Assembly: GCA_016936355.1 (NCBI GenBank)
Contig: JAFGYB010000015.1
Location: 124,001 to 188,000 of the forward strand
DNA length: 64,000 nucleotides
Direction of reading: 5' to 3'
Source: Bacteroidales bacterium
GTDB taxonomy: Bacteria; Bacteroidota; Bacteroidia; Bacteroidales; F082
This document shows, piece after piece, positions 41,322 to 49,206 of the stretch (positions are counted from its first letter, which is position 1; each line of letters starts with the position of its first letter). The notes under the pieces were generated by a model. That model was not told the DNA's origin, did no database searches, and was given only the letters and a program-made list of their open reading frames with translations. The position numbers and the translations under genes were made by a program.

Positions 41322-43013
41322 ATGAATACAGAAAATATTAAAAACAAATTCTCTCTTTTGGCCATTATTTCGGGATTTCTGATTCTATTTCCTGGAATGA
41401 ACTGCCTTCAGGCTCAAACAGTTCAAAAAGAGAGAAAAGCCGAAAGCCTTGTGGCCTTCACCGACCGAAACATGTACATATCGGGAGAAAAAGTACGTTT
41501 TGCTGTTTACGACTATTCAAAAGATACATTGGGAAATGTGAGTACCGTCGTATATGGTGAAATCATCACCCCTGACGGAGCACAGGTAGCCGGCGGTAAG
41601 TATGAATTTAAGAACAGAAAATCTGCGGGATGTTTAACCATCCCACGGGATCAGATTTCGGGAAACTACTATCTGAGGGTTTATACTAAATACTTAAGGA
41701 ATTTCGGTCCTGATCATTTCTATTATGTCCCCATTACCATTGTCAATCCGCTCAGTAGCAATGTTATGGAATCGGGGGATACAACCGGGGTGCACACCGC
41801 AGTTGAGAATGGTTTTACCGATCACATTACTATTGCAACCGGTCAGAAAGCATACAGTCCCCATCAGCAGATCGATATGAACATTGGAACCCAGTCGATG
41901 GATACACAAAATGTACTGGGGCTGTCCCTCAGTATCGTTCCGCAACAGGCAAGTCCGGCGGTAGGTTTTACACCCAATTCGGGCGATGCTGATTTCAGTC
42001 ATTTTACCTATTATCCCGAATCCCGCGGTCCGGCTATCTCAGGCATTGTAAAAGACAGCATTACCGGTAAGCCCATACCCGCAGTTACCGTTAACCTGTC
42101 AATCATTGGGAAAGGCAGAGATTTTATGGCTGCACAAACCGATAAGAATGGACATTTTAACCTGAGTTTGCCTTTCCTAGACGGATCCAGAGATTTGTTT
42201 ATCAGTTCCGGATCAACCAGCGACCGGCATCCTCAAATATGGGTTGACAACGATTTCTCAACCGCCAATTATTCTTTACCCACACACCCGTTTAACATGA
42301 GCGAAAGTCAGAAGGAAGAAGCCCTGAAAATGGCCAGAAATCAACAAGTCTCTTCCCTGTTCGTTCATGATACCGTTCCCTGCCACATTCTACTGAAGCA
42401 AAACGATACCAGTGCTTTTTACGGTACGCCTTCCTATGTTTTAAATCTATCGGATTACATCCAACTTCCCACCATAGAAGAATACTGCAACGAACTCCCA
42501 ACGCAGCTGAAAGTGAGAAAAAAAGACGGAAAGAAATACTTTAAAATCCTGGGACCCCAACCCGGGATGGAATACTTCAAACCGCTGGTACTGGTCGACA
42601 TGGTAGCTATAGATAATCCGGAACTGATTTTACATGCAGCTCCTTCGGAGTTCTCAAGAATTGATGTGGTAAACAAAATCTATGTAAAAGGTGATTTCAC
42701 CTATGGCGGTGTGGTCAACTTTATATCCAAAAGAAACGACTTTGCCGGGATCGACTTACCCAATTCCGGATTGTTCATTCATTACTTATTTTTATCCGAC
42801 ACCTGTCACTGCCAACCGATTACCCCTCCGGATAATAAACCGGATGCCCGCAATACCGTGTACTGGAACCCCAATGTAAAACTGGATAAACAGGTCACCA
42901 AAATAGCTGTAAAGGCACCCGATACTCCCGGAACCTATACCATCATTGTTCAAGGGGTGACGAAAGATGGAAAAACAATTATTCAAAAAACAAACATCAC
43001 AGTGAACAAATAA
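41322..43013 (+). CDS. Secreted MG2-like protein with carboxypeptidase-regulatory domain and plug-like C-terminal region
   Basis: A protein of 563 residues with an N-terminal hydrophobic signal (LLAIISGFLILFPGMNCLQA). Residues about 35-145 resemble alpha-2-macroglobulin MG2 domains (VAFTDRNMYISGEKVRFAVY; SGNYYLRVYTKYLRNFGPDH). A carboxypeptidase-regulatory-like domain follows near 240-315 (ISGIVKDSITGKPIPAVTVN). The region near residues 445-495 (SRIDVVNKIYVKGDFTYGGV followed by VNFISKRNDFAGIDL) recalls the end of a TonB plug without any barrel after it. I infer a periplasmic or surface accessory protein of the upstream receptor and lipoproteins. A strong terminator lies 30 bases downstream, marking the operon end. 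Confidence 0.8.
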   Translation: MNTENIKNKFSLLAIISGFLILFPGMNCLQAQTVQKERKAESLVAFTDRNMYISGEKVRFAVYDYSKDTLGNVSTVVYGEIITPDGAQVAGGKYEFKNRKSAGCLTIPRDQISGNYYLRVYTKYLRNFGPDHFYYVPITIVNPLSSNVMESGDTTGVHTAVENGFTDHITIATGQKAYSPHQQIDMNIGTQSMDTQNVLGLSLSIVPQQASPAVGFTPNSGDADFSHFTYYPESRGPAISGIVKDSITGKPIPAVTVNLSIIGKGRDFMAAQTDKNGHFNLSLPFLDGSRDLFISSGSTSDRHPQIWVDNDFSTANYSLPTHPFNMSESQKEEALKMARNQQVSSLFVHDTVPCHILLKQNDTSAFYGTPSYVLNLSDYIQLPTIEEYCNELPTQLKVRKKDGKKYFKILGPQPGMEYFKPLVLVDMVAIDNPELILHAAPSEFSRIDVVNKIYVKGDFTYGGVVNFISKRNDFAGIDLPNSGLFIHYLFLSDTCHCQPITPPDNKPDARNTVYWNPNVKLDKQVTKIAVKAPDTPGTYTIIVQGVTKDGKTIIQKTNITVNK

Positions 43014-43042
43014 TTCCTGGTGCTGTTTTCTGTTCCAGCTTA

Positions 43043-43079
43043 AAAGTCTCTTTATTCTTATGGATAAAGAGACTTTTTT
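43043..43079 (+). terminator. Intrinsic terminator closing the TonB/DUF4249 operon
   Basis: A 13-bp stem (AAAGTCTCTTTAT / ATAAAGAGACTTT, arms 43043-43055 and 43064-43076) with an 8-base loop, followed by more T. It is 30 bases after the MG2-like gene stop. The remaining gap up to 43306 holds the promoter of the PAS kinase and AT-rich DNA in which I see nothing else. Confidence 0.92.
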
Positions 43080-43170
43080 ATATCGTTAACTCAACAGATT
43101 GTTTCACTTCCATTTTAATCAATTCTACTAGAATAGATATTCCAACTAATTTATATAAATAAATATCTTG

Positions 43171-43203
43171 TTGTTTTACGGATTCCAATTTTACTTAACT
43201 TTG
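43171..43203 (+). promoter_or_regulatory. Promoter of the PAS histidine kinase (-33 TTG, -7 TAACTTTG)
   Basis: TTG at 43171-43173, a 22-base spacer, and an exact TAnnTTTG match at 43196-43203. The ATG is 103 bases further on, so the mRNA should have an unusually long leader for this genome (about 95 bases). No riboswitch-like hairpin is obvious in it. Confidence 0.65.
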
Positions 43204-43306
43204 AAAGAAACACCTAATATTCAAACGGTAACAACAAAGATTAACAATATCTTGAACCCATCAAAAACTGAAGAGTAACTAAAAAATGACCTAATATCAT
43301 ACTCAA

Positions 43307-46300
43307 ATGGACGACTCACCTACCGATAACGGTGCAAAAAAGAGGTCCGATCTAAAGAGACAGGAGATAAAACCTGATGGCAAAGAACAACGATACCTCA
43401 GGCTCTTTCATACAGCAAGCTACGGAATACTGATTCTTGATTTCACTACAGGAAAGATTTTGGATGCCAACCCATATATCCAACAACTACTCGGGGTTCC
43501 TCACCAAAAAATTATTGAAAAAAAAATCTGGGAAATAAGTTCCGCTTGCAACAAAAAGTTATTCAATCAACTCAAAAAGGAAGGCTATTTAAAAATCGAC
43601 AGCATGCCTTTGCCCCATAAGGGAGGAGACATTATTGATATTGAAATTATCAGCAGTGTCTATTCCGAGCGGCAAAACAAAATCATCCAATGCAGCATCA
43701 GGGATATCACTGCAAGAAATCGCGAAGTGGAAGCATTGAGAATGAGCGAGGAGCGCTACAAACAAGTTTCAGAGGGTATCAGTGAGTGGATCTGGGAAAT
43801 TGATACGGATGGCAAGTACACCTATATGAACAATGCAGTAAAGGATGTACTGGGATATGTACCTGAAGAACTCATGGGTAAGAAATATTTTTACGACTTT
43901 TTGGATCCAGATGAAAAAGAAAACATCAAAAAACTTGCCTTTGATGCCTTTGCAAAAAGAGTAACCATCAAAAACCTAGTAAACACAAACATCCATAAGA
44001 ACGGTCGCAAAGTACACCTTTCAACCAATGCCATCCCTATTCTGGATAAGGAAAATCAACTAATGGGTTATCGCGGAGTAGACGTGGATGTTACCGAACG
44101 AATAGAAACGGAACAAGCACTTCGCAAAAATGAGGCCAAAATCCGAAGCATATTCGAAGGCATATCTACAGGCATTATGATCATTGATCCGTTGACTCAC
44201 AAAATTGTCGACATCAACTCAAAAGCGTCGCAACTGATCGGCGACAAGACTGAAAATATTGTGGGGAATGTTTGTCATAAATTCATCTGTCCTGCAGAAA
44301 AAGGGAATTGTCCAATTACTGATTTAAAGCAAAATATCGACAACTCAGAACGCGTGCTGCTGAATAAAAAAGGAGAAAAAATCCAGATTCTAAAAACCGT
44401 TACTCCGATTGACCTGGACGGCAAAAAATACCTGATGGAAAACTTCACCGATATCACCGAACGAAAACGTGCCGAAAAAGATTTGTTGGAAGAAAAAGAA
44501 CGCTATAAAGCCATGATTAATGCCATTCCGGATCTGGTGTTTCGGATGGACCGCCAGGGCGTTTACCTGGACTTCAAAGCCGAAAAATCGGAACTTTCCG
44601 TTCAGTCAGAAAACATTATCGGCAAAAGCAACCGCGATCTTACAACTCCCGAATTTGCCGATTTGGTTGACCGCCACATTCAGGCTGCACTGGACACCGG
44701 TAAGACACAAACATTTGAATATCAACTGCCCATTCCCGGAAAAGGAATACGGCATTACAGTGCCCGGATGGTAGTCAGTGGTCAGGATGAAGTGATCACA
44801 TATTCACGCGACATTACGGAAGCAAAGAGGTTTGAGAAGGAAAAAGAGGAACTAACCTACAACCTTAATGAGCGGGTAAAAGAACTCAGTTGTCTGTATT
44901 CAATCACTGCCATCGTTGAAATTCCAAACAATCCGTTAGCGGTGATGTTGGATCAGATTGTAAAAACAATCCCTTCAGGATTTCAAGAACCTGACCTTAC
45001 CTGTGCCAGAATAATGATGAATAATGATGCCCATCAGACTGACAACTTTAAAAAGTCAAAGTGGAAACTGATGTCTGACATTAAGGTAAATGGTAAAAAA
45101 ACAGGCTTTATTGAAGTGTACTATCTGGGAAAGCAAATCAAACAGGACAAACGACCTTTTATTCAGGAAGAAAAAAAATTACTGAACCTGATTTCAGAAA
45201 GACTGAGACACATCATCGAGCGCAAACAGGCTGAAACAGATTTACAAAAAAGTGAATTTCGTTACCGTGATTTATTTGAAAATTCCGGAACAGCGATCTG
45301 GGAAGCTGACCTTTCAGCAGTAATAAACTATTTCAACGAACTAAAAGAAAAGGGAATTGATGATTTTCGTCTGTATTTCGACGAACATCCTGAAGAATTG
45401 GTAAAATGTGCCCTGTTGGTAAAAATTACGGATACGAACAAAGAATTATTAAAATTTGCAAAGGCCACCAGCTTAAAGGAAATACAGGACAACATGTCCC
45501 ATCTTTTTATTGAAGACTCATTAATAGGAATCAAAGAACAATTTACCGGACTGGCGGAAGGAAAATCAAGAATTGACGCAGAAATACCACTGAAGAATTT
45601 TAATGGTGAGACAAAGCAGGTACTCTCTCAGCTCTCAATAGTCCCGGGGTACGAAAAAACCTGGAGAAAAGGGTTGATCAGTTTCATTGACCTCACAGAA
45701 AGAAAAGAAGCAGAAAGAATCCTGAAAGAAAGTGAAGAACATTTGCACCAGATATTGGAAAATGTGGATGCGGTCTTTTACATGATTTCCAATAAAACCG
45801 GAGAGCTGGTATACGTAAATACGGCATATGAAAAGGTTTGGGGGCGATCCCTTGAATCGGTCAAAGAAGACATGAACACCTGGCTCGAAGCAGTGCATGA
45901 AGACGACAAAGGCATTGCCATCGCATTATTTGAAACATCCAACGGTGAAGCACAGTACCGAATTGTTTTGCCCGATGGAACGATTCGGTGGATTTGGGAC
46001 AGAATGTTCCCGGTTTTGGACGAAAATGGAGAAATTGTTTACTTCTGCGGGATGGCATCAGATATTACGGAACGCAAACAGGCTGATGAAAGCTTACGCG
46101 ACAGCCAGGCCAATTTAGATCAGGCGGTAAAGATTTCTAAACTCGGCACCTGGGAATACAACGTCGATCAGGATCTTTTTATCTTCAACGATCAATTCTA
46201 TTCGCTCCTTCGCACAACGGCAGAACAGGAAGGTGGTTACACCATGTCTGCAGCGCAATACGCACAAAAATTCCTTCACCCTGAAGATATGTATCTGGTT

Positions 46301-48715
46301 GGAGAGGAAACCAGGAAAGCACTGGAAACCACCGACCCGAACTACAATGTGCAACTTGACCATCGGATAGTCTACGCAAACGGTGAGCCAGGTTATTTTA
46401 CAGTCAATATTCGGATTGAGAAAGATTCACAGGGCCGTACTGTTAGATCATTTGGTGTGAATCAGGATATCACAGAGCGGAAACAGGCTGAAGCATCACT
46501 CAAATTATTCCGGACTCTGATTGACAAGTCGAACGATGCCATTGAGGTCATTGATATGGAAACAGGTCAGTATTTAGACGTCAATGAAAAAGCCTGTACG
46601 GATCTTGGCTACAGCCGCGATGAACTGCTGAACATGAAAGTATTTGATGTAGATCCCGATCAGTCAATGGAAACCTTCAAAGTAATGATGAGGAAGTTTC
46701 GTCGGTCAAATTCCAATATTATTGAATCCGCACACCGTCGAAAAGACGGTTCCACTTTCCCTGTTGAAATCAATGTTACGTTGGTGAAACTCGAAAAAAT
46801 GTATACCATAGCCGTGGTTCGGGACATAACGGAAAGAAAACTGGCTGAGAAGAAATTGGCGGCATCCGAAGAAAGATACAAACTTTTGTTTGAAAGCGCA
46901 GCGGAAGGTATCTTACTGGTAGATGTGGAAACGATGGAGCATAAATTGGCCAACAAAACCATCTGCAACATGTTCGGATACACTGAACAAGAGATGCTGA
47001 AACTCAGCGTAAAAGACATGCACCCACAGGAAAGTCTTGACTTTGTTATTTCCGAATTTAAATCGCAGGCTAAGGGGAAAAGGGACCATTCAAAGAATAT
47101 CCCCTGCCTGAGAAAAGACGGTACAATATTTTACGTCAATATCTTCAACGCCATTATTTATATAGACAACAGAAAACACAATATTGGCTTCTTCACGGAT
47201 GTTACGCAACAAAAAGAAGCCAGTGGTAAGATAAAGTTATTCCGCACTTTGATAGATCATTCCAACGACTCCATCCAGCTCATTGATCTTCGATCCGGGA
47301 AATATGTTGACTGTAACGAAAGATCTTATCAGGAACTGGGGTATACCCGTGAAGAGTTCCTGGCATTAAAGCCGAGTGATGTAGATGTAATGTTAACGAA
47401 AAAAAATTCCCGTGATCTTATAGAAGCCATCAGAGAAAAGGGAAGCATGCTTACAGAAGGAGTTGCACGAAGGAAAGACGGATCAACATTTCCAACAGAG
47501 GTCAGCCTGAATTATGTTCAACTGGAAAAAGAATACATCGTGGCCATTGGCCGCGACATTACAGAGCGCAAACTGGCAGAAGAAGCATTAAAGGAACGCG
47601 AAAATTCTTACCGCACGCTGACCGAAAATTTACCCGCTGCTGTGTACAGACTGTATCTCAGAGAAAAAGGGAAAATGGAATTTTTCAATACGGTTATTGA
47701 ACAAATAAGTGGTTATAGTTTAGATGAACTAAAATATGGTGAAGTTTGTTCCATTGATCCGTTTATCTTTTCTGAAGACAAACAACAGGTGCTCAAAACG
47801 GTAAAAGAAGCCATCAGAAATATTTCTGAATTTGAAGTTGAATATCGGTTAAAACGTAAGGACGGGAATTTAAGCTATCTAAAAGAAAAAGGGAAACTCA
47901 TCCTTGGGGAAGACGAAAAGCCCCTGTACATCGAAGGGGTGATATTTGACATTACCGAGAGCAAGCGAATTGAACAGGAGCTTGTCAACGCCAAAGAAAA
48001 AGCAGAAGAAAGTGATCAGTTAAAATCCGCCTTCCTGGCCAATATGAGTCATGAAATTCGCACGCCCATGAACGGAATTCTTGGATTCACCTCCCTCCTC
48101 AAACAAAAAGACCGGATGCTTTCCATTGAAGAACAACAAAACTACATCAACATTATTGAAATAAGCGGCGTCAGGATGCTCAACATCATCAATGATATCA
48201 TCAGCATATCAAGGATTGAATCGGGTCAAATGGAAGTCTATATTACAGATACCAATATTAATGAACAGATCGGATTTATTTACTCATTCTTTAAAAATGA
48301 GGCCGATCAAAAAAAGATCAAGTTTATCCACAAGGAGCAGCTACCCGATGAAAAATCCATCATCAAAACAGACAAAGAAAAAGTTTATGCAGTATTGACC
48401 AATCTGATCAAAAATGCGCTCAAGTTTACACAAAAAGGCTATATCGAATTCGGATACAGGAAAAAAGGGAGATTTTTTGAGTTTTTTGTAAAGGATACGG
48501 GACCCGGTATTGAACCAAAACACAAAGAAGTTATTTTTCAACGCTTCAGACAGGGCAGCGAAGAATTATCCAGGGATTATGAAGGATCGGGTCTTGGTTT
48601 GGCCATATCCAAAGCCTATGTCGAAATGCTGGGAGGGAAAATATGGGTGGAAAGCGAAATAAACAAAGGATCCACTTTCTATTTCACCCTGCCCGATTCC
48701 AAACCCAAAAAATAG
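43307..48715 (+). CDS. Very large soluble multi-PAS sensor histidine kinase, 1802 aa
   Basis: Cytoplasmic kinase without membrane segments or receiver domain. PAS-like domains, most ending in DITERK-type motifs, begin near residues 28, 145, 278, 400, 650 (atypical), 813, 939, 1064, 1189, 1308 and 1432. A GAF-like domain (LSCLYSITAIVEIPNNPLAV) lies at about 527-641. The third PAS carries a Cys cluster C323-x4-C328-x6-C335. The HisKA domain has the phospho-accepting His in ANMSHEIRTPMNGILGF near residue 1581. The HATPase has NLIKNALKFT, DTGPGIEPKHKEVIFQRF and GSGLGLAISKAYVEMLGG. PAS 8 and PAS 10 are close internal duplicates. No response regulator is adjacent. It follows the operon terminator and has its own promoter, so its partner is unknown. 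Confidence 0.95.
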   Translation: MDDSPTDNGAKKRSDLKRQEIKPDGKEQRYLRLFHTASYGILILDFTTGKILDANPYIQQLLGVPHQKIIEKKIWEISSACNKKLFNQLKKEGYLKIDSMPLPHKGGDIIDIEIISSVYSERQNKIIQCSIRDITARNREVEALRMSEERYKQVSEGISEWIWEIDTDGKYTYMNNAVKDVLGYVPEELMGKKYFYDFLDPDEKENIKKLAFDAFAKRVTIKNLVNTNIHKNGRKVHLSTNAIPILDKENQLMGYRGVDVDVTERIETEQALRKNEAKIRSIFEGISTGIMIIDPLTHKIVDINSKASQLIGDKTENIVGNVCHKFICPAEKGNCPITDLKQNIDNSERVLLNKKGEKIQILKTVTPIDLDGKKYLMENFTDITERKRAEKDLLEEKERYKAMINAIPDLVFRMDRQGVYLDFKAEKSELSVQSENIIGKSNRDLTTPEFADLVDRHIQAALDTGKTQTFEYQLPIPGKGIRHYSARMVVSGQDEVITYSRDITEAKRFEKEKEELTYNLNERVKELSCLYSITAIVEIPNNPLAVMLDQIVKTIPSGFQEPDLTCARIMMNNDAHQTDNFKKSKWKLMSDIKVNGKKTGFIEVYYLGKQIKQDKRPFIQEEKKLLNLISERLRHIIERKQAETDLQKSEFRYRDLFENSGTAIWEADLSAVINYFNELKEKGIDDFRLYFDEHPEELVKCALLVKITDTNKELLKFAKATSLKEIQDNMSHLFIEDSLIGIKEQFTGLAEGKSRIDAEIPLKNFNGETKQVLSQLSIVPGYEKTWRKGLISFIDLTERKEAERILKESEEHLHQILENVDAVFYMISNKTGELVYVNTAYEKVWGRSLESVKEDMNTWLEAVHEDDKGIAIALFETSNGEAQYRIVLPDGTIRWIWDRMFPVLDENGEIVYFCGMASDITERKQADESLRDSQANLDQAVKISKLGTWEYNVDQDLFIFNDQFYSLLRTTAEQEGGYTMSAAQYAQKFLHPEDMYLVGEETRKALETTDPNYNVQLDHRIVYANGEPGYFTVNIRIEKDSQGRTVRSFGVNQDITERKQAEASLKLFRTLIDKSNDAIEVIDMETGQYLDVNEKACTDLGYSRDELLNMKVFDVDPDQSMETFKVMMRKFRRSNSNIIESAHRRKDGSTFPVEINVTLVKLEKMYTIAVVRDITERKLAEKKLAASEERYKLLFESAAEGILLVDVETMEHKLANKTICNMFGYTEQEMLKLSVKDMHPQESLDFVISEFKSQAKGKRDHSKNIPCLRKDGTIFYVNIFNAIIYIDNRKHNIGFFTDVTQQKEASGKIKLFRTLIDHSNDSIQLIDLRSGKYVDCNERSYQELGYTREEFLALKPSDVDVMLTKKNSRDLIEAIREKGSMLTEGVARRKDGSTFPTEVSLNYVQLEKEYIVAIGRDITERKLAEEALKERENSYRTLTENLPAAVYRLYLREKGKMEFFNTVIEQISGYSLDELKYGEVCSIDPFIFSEDKQQVLKTVKEAIRNISEFEVEYRLKRKDGNLSYLKEKGKLILGEDEKPLYIEGVIFDITESKRIEQELVNAKEKAEESDQLKSAFLANMSHEIRTPMNGILGFTSLLKQKDRMLSIEEQQNYINIIEISGVRMLNIINDIISISRIESGQMEVYITDTNINEQIGFIYSFFKNEADQKKIKFIHKEQLPDEKSIIKTDKEKVYAVLTNLIKNALKFTQKGYIEFGYRKKGRFFEFFVKDTGPGIEPKHKEVIFQRFRQGSEELSRDYEGSGLGLAISKAYVEMLGGKIWVESEINKGSTFYFTLPDSKPKK

Positions 48716-48729
48716 CACCTTTTACATAT

Positions 48730-48749
48730 TTAACTAAATTTTTAGTTAA
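48730..48749. promoter_or_regulatory. BlaI-type operator 1 (perfect inverted repeat)
   Basis: TTAACTAAA-TT-TTTAGTTAA: two perfect 9-base half-sites with a 2-base spacer. It lies upstream of the -33 element of the blaI-like gene. Confidence 0.8.
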
Positions 48750-48754
48750 TTTTC

Positions 48755-48785
48755 TTGCTTTTTAATAAAAAGTTGTTTTCCTTTG
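48755..48785 (+). promoter_or_regulatory. Promoter of the BlaI/M56 operon
   Basis: TTG at 48755-48757, a 20-base spacer, and TTCCTTTG at 48778-48785 (one mismatch to TAnnTTTG). The promoter is flanked by two copies of the same operator. Confidence 0.6.
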
Positions 48786-48791
48786 CATTAA

Positions 48792-48811
48792 TCAACTAAC
48801 TTTTTAGTTAT
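48792..48811. promoter_or_regulatory. BlaI-type operator 2, overlapping the start codon
   Basis: TCAACTAAC-TT-TTTAGTTAT keeps the AACTAA/TTAGTT core and identical spacing of operator 1. It covers the expected transcription start and the first two bases of the ATG at 48810, so a bound repressor would block its own transcription. Confidence 0.78.
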
Positions 48812-49202
48812 GGATGCATCAGAAAACAAAACACTCACCCGGGCTGAAGAACAAATAATGCAACAGCTCTGGAAACTGAAAAAGGCCTATGTGAAGGACA
48901 TCATTGATTTGTTACCCAACCCGAAACCGGCCTACAACACCGTTTCCACCATCGTAAGGATCCTGGAGAAAAAGGGGTTTGTGGGACACATTTCACATGG
49001 AAAGACACACGAATACTATCCTTTAATCAATCAAAAAGCCTACCGAAAGAAAATATTCAACAGGTTGTTTCATAACTATTTCAGTAATTCATACACTTCC
49101 CTTACTTCCTTTCTTACCCAGAGTCAGGATCTGAGTCTGGAAGAACTGGAAGAAATGAGAATGACCATCGAGATAGAAATAAAAAAGAAATCCAATACAT
49201 AG
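48810..49202 (+). CDS. BlaI/MecI-family transcriptional repressor
   Basis: A winged-helix dimeric repressor of 130 residues. The N-terminal DNA-binding domain shows LTRAEEQIMQQLWKLKKAYV, the recognition-helix region KPAYNTVSTIVRILEKKGFV and the wing GHISHGKTHEYYPLI. The C-terminal part (about 75-130) is the dimerisation domain normally cleaved after signal from the partner sensor-protease. Two inverted repeats of its likely operator flank its promoter. It is four bases upstream of the M56 gene and thus in one operon with it. No beta-lactamase or PBP gene is next to it. Confidence 0.93.
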   Translation: MDASENKTLTRAEEQIMQQLWKLKKAYVKDIIDLLPNPKPAYNTVSTIVRILEKKGFVGHISHGKTHEYYPLINQKAYRKKIFNRLFHNYFSNSYTSLTSFLTQSQDLSLEELEEMRMTIEIEIKKKSNT

Positions 49203-49206
49203 CATC

